Source: Platerodrilus igneus (Eukaryota; Arthropoda; Insecta; Coleoptera; Lycidae). From it: DNA of 64,000 bases. Below the pieces are notes generated by a model that was given only the letters and a program-made list of their open reading frames with translations, made no database searches and was not told where the DNA came from. This document shows, piece after piece, positions 36,160 to 47,023 of this stretch. The stretch's first letter is position 1; each line of letters starts with the position of its first letter. A program made the translations under genes and the position numbers. The stretch lies in NCBI GenBank assembly GCA_036346225.1, contig JARFIW010001185.1, forward strand, positions 434,001 through 498,000, given 5' to 3'.

Positions 36160-37827
36160 ATTAGACAAAGTGTAGTCGTAGTAGACAACGGAAACAGTGA
36201 AGTATATTCACTTAAAGAATTTAAGACACTTTGTAATTCCAGATGGTCAGCCATCACCCTTGCCGTCAACCTCCACTTAGGTAGAACGGACGACGACATA
36301 TTAGTCGAAGACATTAAAAACAACCCCGGTATACCACCAGTAAAATTGGGAAGTATGCAAAATACAATAGATTACTGGACATTCGCACAGAAATTTGACC
36401 TAACAGAATTAAAACAAGAATTTTATATAATTAGAGACAATTACTACAGACTGAAACAATCAATCGACACAGCCAAATACGGAAAAAAAATACGCCATAA
36501 AAATGCTTAATTATAACAGTATAATGGAAAATATCTTAAAGAATACAGACGATGCATTTAATGGATTAATACCAACACATCAAATTACAAGACGAAAGAG
36601 AGAACTTATTAACGGATTAGATAATATCATAAAAGTGATCACAGGCAACTTAGACAACCAAGATGCAGAACAATATGACAACGCCATACAACACTTAATT
36701 AAAAATCAAAACAACATAAAAACAATTGTTAAAAATCAAGTATCTTTAACTTAATCCACCATAATAAAATTTAATGATACACTAAGAAAGCTAGTAAAAA
36801 ATCAAGTCAGTAAAACCAGTAGAAAATACTAACCTTTGAACGTAACATGCAAACCACAATGTTAGGAATGCGAGATTTATTCAGATTTAACACAATATTT
36901 AACCAATGATATCAACCTTTACTGTAATTCAACAAATTTTAGCCACATTAGAAAACGCTGTAACATTTGCTAAACTAAACACATTACACCCTAGTATAAT
37001 AGAACCAATAGATTTATTAAATGAATTACTAAAGATTAGATCACTTATAACTAATAATAAATTACCCTTTGAAGTAACAAAATCTAATATACTCATATTT
37101 GAAAAAATAGCCATAGTGAAAGGTTATGTAGTTACTAGCAAGTACCAAGTTATTATTCCTAAAACCAAGTTCCTTTTCCTGAATAAATGAAAAATGCAAA
37201 AAAGTAGCACCGAATCAATACTAATGCCAATCATTAACGACAACAGCTGTTCAAGCAGATAGCCCTTGTGAAGTACAATTGTTAAGATTCTCTCATCACT
37301 ATGAGAATTGATCCAAAACCAGTACAAATTACAAATATGAAAATTCAAAAAGTTACCGACAACAAATGGATTGCTGTATTTCCGCAAGAAGTAATAGCAA
37401 CCGTCCGTTGCAACCAAGACGAAAACAACTTAGGATTAACTGGAAGTAAAGTAATCACCATAAAAGAAGATTGCTACTTAAAATTGAAAAATGAAATTAT
37501 TCGAGTTTACAAAGACCCAACAGTAACGAAGGAATTCGCAAATATACCAAAACTACAATTCAAGTATATGCAACCCGAAGACAACAAAATCAGCAAGAAA
37601 CCTATGCAACTAGAACACCTAGATCTAGACGATCTCAACTAAGCTGTAAAACTAATGGAAAACTACAAAGAACATTTAAGTGAATTGAAAGTGCCAAAGG
37701 TACATTATGACAATATCAGTGTTTGGACAATTTTATTAATTATTGTAATCACTTTATTAACTATTTATGTATTGTACAAAATGTATCTTAGATATAGAAA
37801 TAAGGAAGCGAATTCTAGTAATAAGTA
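36160..37827 (+). pseudogene. env (membrane-fusion type) of the Gypsy-type element
   Basis: The N-terminal part reads DNGNSEVYSLKEFKTLCNSR and later YWTFAQKFDLTELKQEF. After a frame change near 36490, an RRKR motif that fits a furin-type cleavage site (about 36592-36603) precedes ELINGLDNIIKVITGNLD. This is the arrangement of baculovirus-F-like envelope proteins carried by errantiviruses. Further fragments lie at 36906-37190 and 37301-37642. A hydrophobic membrane anchor (WTILLIIVITLLTIYVLY, about 37721-37775) and a short basic tail end at 37827. At least three frame breaks and stops make it non-functional. The signal peptide was not found and may have been lost near the inserted tip. Confidence 0.78.
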
Positions 37828-39231
37828 ACAAGAAACAGAAGGTATTAGGGAAATAATAAACAAACCTTTAGGAACAATGAGTTTTTCAAAAATTAAGGAG
37901 TTGATTTTCTGCTGGAACTAAGAGGAGTAGAGTTGTTTAAACTCGACGCACGTGTGTTTTAAGAACATTTGAGGTACGGTTTTTATTGTTTACGCGTGTC
38001 TTACTAATTGTTTTAGTTGTTTTCTTATGAAAGAAAAATTGTATATTAACTGTACAAAAGTGTTTTACGGAACAGATTAGACGAACTTACTTTAGTGATA
38101 CACGTGCTTTACTTATTGTGGTTGTTTTGTTTGATGATTTTGTCTTCTGATAGTTAAACGGTGTGTGCGATCTCGTTTCGCGGTTCCTTTGTTATTGTAT
38201 CAGAGTAGTGCCTACTTTTGGGTGATTCCAAATACAGTTGCTACTGTAGTTGCTGAATTTGCTAACCCCAACGAATCTAAAATAGAACATTGCCTGTGCA
38301 ACTTTCGTTATTGGCAAAACATAACAGACTACTGGTTTACAAAGGTAGTGGTTGAAGTTTCTCGCTGCTTTTTGTATGTTTATAAAAATAATATACATAG
38401 TTCCATCGCGTGATAAGGTTCGCGGCTACCCCAGTGAAATAAGTCGGTGTGATTAGGGTAATTTGTGATAAGTTCCATCAACACCCTCACAGTCTAGGGT
38501 GAAGTGCTGCGTTAGTGCCAGACATCGTGAATCCCACACTTCAATGGCAAGGAAGCGGTACTGAAGGACCTTGTGTAAGTTGAACTATTTCCTACTGGTT
38601 GTTACTTTAAATATCTATACGTTGTTTTGCAATATTCTTTGTCGTTCTGATACCTTTTTACATAGACTTGCAGGCTATTTTAAAACAAAAAAAAAGAGAA
38701 CAATCAACCATACCGAATGACTCATAACAATTGTGCTTATCTATTTATCTATTTCTTTGTTAAAATTTTACTGAATTACTTATATCAATTGTGTCTTACC
38801 TATTTAATTTTTTTACATTTTGTCTGATTTATGTTTAATTGGTGTGTGAGGAAACGTTTCTGCCACTCCCCAATATTACCTCACTTTGTACTAAAGATTT
38901 GTTATATTGCTTTTAACGTTGTTATATTATATAGATTATCCCAACAGTTTTTTTTTTATTATTCTACAAAGTACTGAACAATTTATACTTGATCCGTATG
39001 CTATGCTTTTTCTTTGTTTCAGGTTTGCAGGACTAATTTGTTTTCTTTTCAGGTTTACTATTCTAATTTTTCTATTGCAGGTACTGCTACTAATTCCTGA
39101 CAGCCGCGTACCTTATAGGTTGGTCTGCTTTCTACAACCCCCCCTACTCTGCGATTGAGCCCGGTCACTTTCCTTTTTTTCTCTTTGTTTTTTTTTGTTA
39201 CGCACGGGTACGAGCCAACGTAACATAACTT
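37828..39231. other. Possible LTR-containing region, unresolved
   Basis: This stretch follows env and precedes a primer-binding-site-like sequence, so it probably contains LTR DNA. The 3' edge may be the AACGTAACA before 39226. I could not fix a 5' edge or find a second copy in the window. Purine-rich aaaaattaaggag (near 37894) and aactaagaggagtagag (near 37917) are candidate polypurine tracts. No gene was recognised; the frame at 38165-38413 has no known motif. Confidence 0.35.
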
Positions 39232-39246
39232 TGGCGCCCAACGTGG
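39232..39246 (+). promoter_or_regulatory. Primer-binding-site-like sequence of an LTR retroelement
   Basis: TGGCGCCCAACGTGG starts like the tRNA-Lys type primer-binding sites of several retroelements and follows a plausible LTR end (AACGTAACA) by about six bases. If real, the DNA after it is the leader of an LTR element into which the outer PolB element inserted at 39540. No gag was recognised on either side of that insertion. The assignment rests on sequence resemblance only. Confidence 0.4.
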
Positions 39247-39533
39247 CGTCCGCAGATTAACGTAACAAGTTATGCATTTAATACGTAATTAAACCAGAAG
39301 AAGAAGATTAATCTTACGCTTTGTAAGCGTAGATATGAAAAGTCCGATGACGTCACTTGTTTGTCGAAGAATTGCAGGCTAACACATGTGGTTTTGACAA
39401 GGTATTTGTTTCAATGAAGATCAAAGTACCAGTTGCCAAGGTAAGCGTTTTTCTAACAACTTAACCCGACAACTGTTCGTATAACTTGACTACGAGGCAA
39501 ATAATTGAAAATAACATTATAGCATTTTCTTTT

Positions 39534-39539
39534 GTTTTA
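39534..39539 (+). repeat. Outer PolB element target-site duplication (left)
   Basis: GTTTTA, repeated exactly at 59131-59136, directly outside the AGTAGG...CCTACT termini. Confidence 0.9.
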
Positions 39540-39560
39540 AGTAGGTAAGCTATGTTTGTA

Positions 39561-39805
39561 CGAGCGCAAAAAACCGGTTTTCTTATGGGATTTAGCATTG
39601 GAAATTCTAAGGTCCAAAAAGACCATTTTTGGTTGATACAAAGATCATTCACCCTACCATTGACCAGTCACATGCAGATTTCCTCAGCGCAAAAAACCGG
39701 TTTTCTTATGGGATTTAACATGGGGAATTCAAAGATCCGTTCTGGTCATTTTTGTCAGATACTAAAGTCATTCACCCCGGGCGATCATACATTCAGAGTT
39801 CACGT
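39561..39805 (+). repeat. Two subterminal repeats with an AAAACCGGTTTT palindrome (left tip)
   Basis: Two units of about 123 bp start at GCGCAAAAAACCGG (39564 and 39687). Each is followed by TTTTCTTATGGGATTTA, a GAATTC-like stretch, a TTTTTG-gat-ga segment and TCATTCACCC. Both contain the perfect palindrome AAAACCGGTTTT (39570-39581 and 39693-39704). The right tip (58880-59105) mirrors this, with the inner palindrome intact at 58967-58978 and the outer one mutated. Position and symmetry suggest binding sites for a replication or integration protein. That function is inferred. Confidence 0.75.
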
Positions 39806-40231
39806 GACTTTTGCTTATACGTTTTATATAAGAATTCTGGTGCAGGCCGATCCGCAAACCCCCATTCTGCCTCACCCCTACTTAAATAAAAACGTGAAAT
39901 TATTAAAATGCTTTATTACACATTGCACTTGCATACATTGGTTTTACATACTATAAAATACATATTTTTAATATTACATATATTGTATGGGTTTATTATA
40001 TTACACATATATTGATTGCTTATATCTAAGTTAACATTATTTAGAGTAACATACCCAAATACTACATTAACAAATAACTACATTTACAATAGGATTGGAA
40101 ACACCAATTCAATTAACATATAATGTATTACATATAAATTAACATTGTATTTATATATTTACACTTATTTACTAGATGAACATATTAACACTTACATACT
40201 ACATGCATATATTAGAGTAATTTATTATAAT

Positions 40232-43200
40232 TTAAACTGCCTCCTCAATTTCCATGCTATCTATGGAATAATGACCTATGGGTAATGTCTTGTATGATCC
40301 CGGTATTAAATATCTTTTATCGTCGTGTGGACTTAAGGCTATTTTATCTTGAATGATTGTATGAACATGATATTTAGATGAGTGAATCAAATTTTGTGTA
40401 ATGAACTTTTTTTTATACTCGTCTACACAACGAGCAAAGTCGTCAAATTTAATGACAGATTTTTTAAATTCCGTTGACCTTTTTAGTTACACCGAAATTA
40501 GAAAGAGCTGTTGGCGGCATGGAAGTATCTTCATGTATACGCAAGCATTCAGCTTCGTCCTCTTCCGATGTTTTAAAAACCATCGTCGCATACATTTTGG
40601 ATCTCAGTCCGATAAAGTTGGTCATAATCCGTCCATTGTTCTCATCTTTCATCATTCCCAGTACTTTTTTATTTACTAGAGGAATTTTATAGATGTTATC
40701 TTGTGGATAGTCTGAAGTATCAAAATATTTGTGACAGTCCCACCTAATAACCTCATAGGGATCATGGTTTATTATTTTATAGATAAGGCTATCGGTATTA
40801 GTATATAAAACACTACAATCGTTTCCAAATCTGGCACTCATATATTTGTAATGGAAGTTATAGATCGTGAGCTTTGATAAATCCAAGACACTCATTCCCA
40901 CGTATATCGGTTTATTAAAATAGATTTCTGATTTGTGTAATTCAACCAGTACAAGATTTTCATCAAATACCGTTAGATTTTTGAACCGAGGATTGAATAT
41001 ACGAGCTTCGGCACCATACCTACCATCCCAATTTTGAACAAGCTTAACATTACAATGTTTTGCTTGTTCTCCATTGTCTTTCCAAAAACAGCATTGTTCA
41101 TTAATTTAAAAAAATATTTTTCGAATTCGTTCTTTGCACGTTTCCGAAGCTTAGTATTCAGGTCAATGTAGGACTTTAACCAACAACTCTGCTTAAATTT
41201 GAGAACTCTATGAATGGCTTCTAATTTGAGTCCATTTAACAACACCTGCTTCAGATTCCTGTAGTGGATCACATATTTACATTTAGAATTCAACGTGGCC
41301 ATTAATTTGGTATTTTAGATTCTCCCCACAGGTGGTCCTCCAGTCTTTGGGTCAATATGCTCCGGACAGAAAGGAATATCTTTATGTAGGTCATGGATAT
41401 GTTCAGGATACTTCAAATCAACTTCCAAGATATAACCTTCTAAAGCATCATCCGAAATTAAGCAAGATCGATATCAGTGGACGCCCATTCAAAGTCACCA
41501 TACGGAAGCGGTTGACTCATAGCCCACCCATACTGGTTGTTTATATCAAAATACATTAGATATTCATCGAGTTGGGATGAATCATAAGTGGTGTTACAGG
41601 CGGCAAAGCTACTACGTATGTATTTTCCAGTAAAATTATAAAATGAGGGCATCCTGTAAAACAAAAATTAAAGGGAGGTCACCGGCACTAGCTAGCTGAA
41701 GGTCGGGGATTATATAGAGGGTTAAAATTTTGCAAATGGGTTAAATTAATTTATAATATGCTACAAAAAGATTTTGCACTTACCTTTCATAAATATCGTG
41801 GCTTAATGACAATTACGAAGGGCGCCCGACATGTCGAGAATGTCCAAATGTTCGTGCAAAACCTTGAGAGACTTGTCATCTCAAGGAGAACAATTGGTTT
41901 TTGTAATCAACTCTTATCTTTTTAACTACTTATGCAACTTCCATGATAAAAAAATAATAAAAAAAACTATTGACCTAATCAACGGCAAACAAAACTATTT
42001 AATTAACAGAGCAATAAACGTGAACCTCTCACATTCATTGATTTTAATTTAAAAATTTAATTGAATAGGTGAATATGGAATTATGAAAATTTTGCGTACA
42101 TAAGTAATTCCCAAACACTTGTATATGAAAGAAAACTGATATTATAAATCTTACACTAAATTAATCCTACGGTTTATGGCCAAAACATCCTAACAAATAA
42201 ATTAACTAAAAATTGGTCATGCTACTTAACTATAAAAACTTACTTACTAAAAATCGTCCATTGTTTGATGGCTTGCCCTCCAACGTAGAACAGCTCTTAA
42301 ATTGGGGAAGAGAATCTCGCTTGTTGCTTCTGTTTGTAATTTTTAAATATTTGAATGGCACACCAACTCGACAGGATCTTATTCACAATATCACTTAACT
42401 CGTACGTCACACGCCTACAAGCTTTTTATTATTTACCTTGTATCACTATAAATCCTCGAACATACGGGCATAACCTTCGCGACTGAAAGAGTTATCACTC
42501 CTTTCCAAATTTTAACTATCGTGATACTAAGTGAAATATTATATCTGTGATACCGGAGAACGCTACACGCGAACTACGTTTCTTTCTACTTCTTGACCAC
42601 GGACAGCCCCATTGGAAAAACTCTCTTGCTTTTGGCTAAAGCCTTAAGTTATGTAGATTAATTCCTACTCTAACAATTTTTTACGTTATTTTCTGTTATC
42701 CAATGACTGAACAGAACCTTCCACAAAAACAAGATTTTAGAAACCAAATCCAACCCCTTTTTAGATGAGGGTCACGGAAGCAATTATTTTTCTAAGGGTT
42801 TAAATATATTGTACCTTCTAAAAATTTCTTAATTATTGAAATGTGGACCATACTTATGGCGACAGTGGTCTGCTATTAACAAAAGACCGGTTAACCTACT
42901 TGAGCCAAAATGGATTTTAAATACAATGGATGTCTCCAGACTACTCAAAATTACTTGCAATCTTTGAACAAATCAAATTGGAAATAGTTTTCGCTATTTA
43001 TAATGTTTTGTTTTCTATAACCCGCTGTCAATCAAAGAAAATATTAAGAAAATTAAGCTTTTCAAACAGAAAATTGCTTTCCTTTATTTACGTTAAAAGG
43101 TACTATTCCATTTTAATTTTATCGGATTCGTCAATCTGTAACCGACCTACGCTTTAAGAGGTTTATTGTATTTGATTTAAAAGGGTAGAGCTTTAAATTA

Positions 43201-43828
43201 TGATGACCTGCCGCTGGAATTTCTAATAGTTTAGCCTGAAGCTATTTGTAAAGCTGGTCTTTTATTATAAGGGAGCCTAACTAAAATATGAAGTAATTTA
43301 TTGTGGAATTTTTGTCTATAGGTTATGCAAGTTACTGAATTTTAATTAATTAATTGATCTGTTTATTCGTTAACATTACAAAATAATGTTACAGTGGGTA
43401 GATATTTATTGTTAGCAGCAACACGGCGTTCCGAACATATTTGACTAAGACCTCCTCGTATACCCTTCTCAATGAAGAAGAGTTGATCAATATCAGTCAG
43501 TAGTTACAGTTCCTGCCCTGTATGCTTCATCATCGCATCCCAAGTATATCCAGGCAATGTATAGTAGTGAGCAGGATCAAGTCCGTAAGTAGAATGACAA
43601 CTTGAACGGAATTGTTCAAAACCTTCAGCTAACAACAATACGTCAGTTTCTAGGTATAAATCCGAATATTGACTCAAGTTTTGAATATTAAATGTTGTCC
43701 ATACTCTTTGAGAATATGCATATTGTTTATTAGCGATTACTTTATCTTCTAATGTATTATAAAATTGCTGCTGGCTAGGTAAGCAGATATTGTTAAACTT
43801 TGCAAAAGAATCAATAAAATCATATGCT
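40232..43828 (-). pseudogene. polB 3'-half copy in the left arm of the outer element
   Basis: On the - strand it contains the end of the exonuclease-to-polymerase linker (43430-43828). Motif A as MYFDINNQYGWAMSQPLP (about 41515-41565), motif B as [12 protein letters not shown] (about 41065-41100) and motif C as VLYTNTDSLIY (about 40780-40815) follow. The C-terminus ends in a TAA at 40232-40234. Motif C has Asn where the first catalytic Asp of YTDTDS belongs. Motif A is intact here but broken in the right-arm copy. An LTR-like insertion splits the copy at 41592-43393, and several frame changes occur near 40485, 40970 and 41300. The N-terminal half is absent, so this copy could never make a full polymerase. 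Confidence 0.85.
41592..43393. mobile_element. LTR-like insertion (candidate solo LTR) in the left arm
   Basis: Comparison with the right arm shows that 1.8 kb was inserted into polB here. The insert starts TGTTACA and ends TGTTACA, giving TG...CA termini, and is flanked by the 4-bp duplication GTGG (41588-41591 and 43394-43397). These are LTR-retroelement features. No coding region is recognised inside, so a solo LTR is the simplest reading, although 1.8 kb is long for one. A second copy of the family would be needed to confirm. Confidence 0.65.
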
Positions 43829-44049
43829 TAATTGCATCGTTCCTCGGTTCAACCAGATATAGTACCACTGTAATGATAAAACTTTGTCATAACATCTATT
43901 TAAGTTTCAAAAACAATTTATTTAAAATTTGTTGTTGCGTATAGCTTTGTGATAATGCAACAATAGTAAACTAGTCCTTTATTTGTATAATCAGATCTAA
44001 GTCTGGTTGTGGGTGCTTTCATGGCAAAGTTCCCCGAATTTATCACCAT

Positions 44050-44176
44050 CAAAATAGGGTGATAGTGTGTTATAGGGCAAACTTGCCTCATAGGGTGAAA
44101 TTGCCTCATAGGGTGAAAGTGCCTTATAGAGTGAAATTGCCTTATAGGGTGAAATTGCCTCATAGGGTGAAAGTGA
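44050..44176 (+). repeat. 18-bp tandem repeat, about seven units
   Basis: Units close to CCTCATAGGGTGAAATTG run head to tail, the first two degenerate and the last five nearly perfect. The array lies about 150 bp upstream of a TATA-like box and 300 bp upstream of the outer polB coding region, in the unduplicated middle of the outer element. A - strand frame through it gives a RQFHP-type peptide repeat that I regard as incidental. Confidence 0.85.
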
Positions 44177-44324
44177 CAAAGAGTGAAATTTAATTATTCT
44201 CTGATTTTATTTGCTAAACATTCTAGACATTTATATGCATGAACCGATACGAATACGTGTCTAAAGTCTAAGTTTATCATTATTCTGCCCCCCCCCCCCT
44301 CCCCCGAATGGGTTCGTCCGCAAG

Positions 44325-44332
44325 TATATAAA
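44325..44332 (+). promoter_or_regulatory. TATA-like box upstream of the outer polB
   Basis: TATATAAA lies about 150 bp before the start of the recognisable PolB coding sequence. It follows a C-rich run (44287-44305) and the 18-bp repeats. Only the right-arm gene could use it. Confidence 0.5.
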
Positions 44333-46206
44333 CCGTTGCTATCGAGCAGAGCGCCAGCTCTTATTCGGCTTTGTAACAAGCAAGTCTATCTTTAAAACAT
44401 ACACCAGTCTTTAATAAGTGTAAAAGTTGATCGTGTGTTACTTGTTGCAGAACATTGAGCTGCAAAAATAAATCGTTTCTTGGAACTAATAATAAATATT
44501 GTAGCTCTCCTTGGGTTGGTGCAACATCATAATGATGGACGGATTCATGAACGATTACAGTTATGCAGGACTGGAGTTAACAGAATAAGAAGTGCTATAA
44601 AGAATGCAAAGTCTGTTTGGGAAAAACAACAGCTATTAGCATCGTTGGCAAATATAAAGACCCTGCGTAGTCAATTGAAGGTGGCACAAAAAAACGGAGC
44701 TGGAATTGATGTAAAAGAAAAAACGGCTAATCACCGAGTGCATTGGGAAGATTCCATCTCAGCCTTCAAAGGACGTATTCATACAGGTGTAATTAGTAAT
44801 TTCTAACACAAGGATGTGAAAACCTTTCTAACAGACTGTAAAAGTGTTTTCAAAAAAAGAATTAATGAGTATAAATACTTCACAACATCTAATGTCGCAA
44901 TATTTAGAAACACAGATCCGGACAAGTGGTTTGATACTAACGTTACAAAACCAATAACAACGGAAATAGAAGACTTCCAGGAACTTGATAGTGGCTGGAC
45001 ATTAAAAAGTATTTATAATTTAGGTATTAAGATAAATAAGTATAATCTCATGCGGGGTTTATCATATATTGAGCTGCCACCTCAAATACAACGTAAACAG
45101 GCGTGTATTAACGTAAGGAATAATGATCAGGCATGTTTTGCATGGTCTATTGTATCTGCACTTTACCCTGTCGCTCGTGATCCTCAAACGCTCTCTAAAT
45201 ATCCTCATTATTCATCCATATTAAACTTAAAATGGATCCAGTTTCCTATGACAATAAACCAAAGTACAAGTTTTGAATCTCAGAATAATATTTCAGTTAA
45301 TATATACACTCTTAAACTAAACAATCGAAAATTTACAATAGTTCCCTTGTTCATATCGGATAATAGAAAAAACAAACATGTTAATCTCTTGATGATTCAT
45401 AACCAGTACTACAGTGAGTGTTTAGAAACCTATGATGAAATTGAACCGTTTAATTCCCAGTATGTATGGATCAAGGATTTGAGTCGATTAGTGTCTTCTC
45501 AACTTAATTCTAATCATGCCAAAAAACATTTTTGTGATCCTTGTCTTCACTACTTCACTACAGAGGAAAAATTAATAAAGCATATCGATGATTGTAAAAT
45601 GAAACAATTGTGTGTACCTCGGTTGCCTACAGAAGAATATAAAATCCTCCATTTTAGAAATTTTAAAAACAAAGTTAAAGTTCCATTCGTTATATATGCA
45701 GATTTAGAGTGTCTTTTAAAGCTAACAGGAGACACTAAAAAGTTCCAAGAACATATACCGTGTAGTGTAGGGTATTATGTTAAATGTGAGTACGATAACT
45801 CGTTATCGTTTTATCGGTCATATCGTGGTGAAGATTGCATAAATTGGTTTTCAAAGGAACTACAACAGTTTGCAGAAGATGTTGAAACCGTTTTTATGTG
45901 TCCATATGATATGACCCCGATAACACTACAACAGGAAGCTACTTTTATAGCTGCAACACACTGCTATATCTGTGGTAAACCCTTTAGTGTCGGAGACATA
46001 AAGGTTCGTGATCATGATCATTTTATACCAACTGACAACTATAGAGGACCAGCACATTCGGGTTGTAATATAAATCATCAGGCTTCTAGAACAATCCCCA
46101 TCGTTATTCACAACTTAAGCGGTTATGATTGTCATTTTATCATCAAAGATATTGCTATTGATTTAGAAGGCCGTGTAGATGTGCTACCGGTAACGAAAGA
46201 AAAATG

Positions 46207-46212
46207 CATATC
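46207..46212 (+). repeat. Inner PolB element target-site duplication (left)
   Basis: CATATC, repeated at 56498-56503. It lies in the outer polB between exonuclease motif II and the FIDSFRFM segment. Confidence 0.92.
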
Positions 46213-46640
46213 AGTAGGGTATAATCAAGGATCCTGTGACCACATTTCCACCAGCATCCACATTTCCACACACATCTAGACCAAAAAGTTTTCTTCGACT
46301 AACCATTTTCATCTTTCGAGATAAACCTATCTTAAATTTTTTTTATGTTTCGAGATAAATGAGCATCCACATTTCCACACACGAGATAAACCTATTTTTA
46401 AGATTTTTTACCGCTAACATTCTGGACCAAATAGTTTTCTTCGACTAACCATTTTTTTTATCTTTCATCTGAACCAAATAGTTTTCTTCGTCTAGCCAAT
46501 GCATCTTTCGAGATAAACCTATCTTGTTTGGTATTAATTAAGATTAGATTTGTCTCAGCTACCCGAATTTCTAGGAATTTTTAGATTGCATCACCCCAAG
46601 GAGCTACCCCAATTTTAAGATTTTTACCAAGATCAATTTA
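46213..46640 (-). repeat. Tip module of the inner element, left
   Basis: Terminal module with short internal reiterations of CATTTCCACA-type and of ttttcttcgactaaccatttt and tttcgagataaacctatctt. Its mirror image is 56075-56497. The same module occurs at 51060-51530 and in the relics. Confidence 0.85.
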
Positions 46641-47023
46641 TAATCACCCCTCCTTTTTAATATCTACAGTCCTTTAACCAACAATAATAAGCATACAAAA
46701 GTTTAATATTTTATTTTTATCCGATTTACAGTTTAATAAACTAATTACAATTTTTACAAAGTATTTTGTTTGTGTAGCCGAATCCAAGCAGGTTAACCTG
46801 TAACAAAAAAGAGATTAATGGGTTGTTTAAAATAAATCTGTAATAAAAAGAGATTAAAGTAAAAGAGAGGAAACATGTTTTCAGTCAATAAGACATATTG
46901 TTGTTAATCCAACAATATGTTTTACCGTCCGGCGAGACCACGGGGAGGTAAACACATATCGCCGGGAACAAAGGAATTATTAAGGATGGGGGAGGGTAGA
47001 TATGCTTATAACTAACTTACATA

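Larger units (their letters stand above)
27880..37827 (+). mobile_element. Gypsy-type retroelement with env (errantivirus-like), decayed and nested
   Basis: In order on the + strand are gag, protease, reverse transcriptase/RNase H, integrase and a membrane-fusion type envelope gene. This is the arrangement of insect errantiviruses. The body is interrupted by a hAT transposon at 29588-32784 and by a PolB-element tip at 35360-36065. All genes carry stops or frameshifts. No matching pair of LTRs was found, so element limits are given from coding sequence only. It is an old endogenous copy and not functional. Confidence 0.85.
39540..43828 (-). repeat. Left inverted arm of the outer element
   Basis: Inverted copy of 56691-59130, interrupted by an LTR-like insertion (41592-43393). 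The homology ends at 43828, inside the polB sequence for ...FIDSFAK, so the arm boundary cuts the gene and is not at a gene edge. Confidence 0.85.

Noticed and set aside
38165..38413. 82-codon frame as a gene
   Set aside because: No recognisable motif, a probable LTR region, and an overlapping frame of similar length on the other strand.
43918..44179. - strand frames with RQFHP-type peptide repeats
   Set aside because: They are by-products of the 18-bp tandem DNA repeat. There is no start context or conservation to support a protein.
44816..46279. 487-codon frame as a separate complete gene
   Set aside because: It starts at a GTG, lacks the upstream PolB segment that continues in frame after one stop, and its last codons belong to the inner element. 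It is the 5' part of the outer polB.
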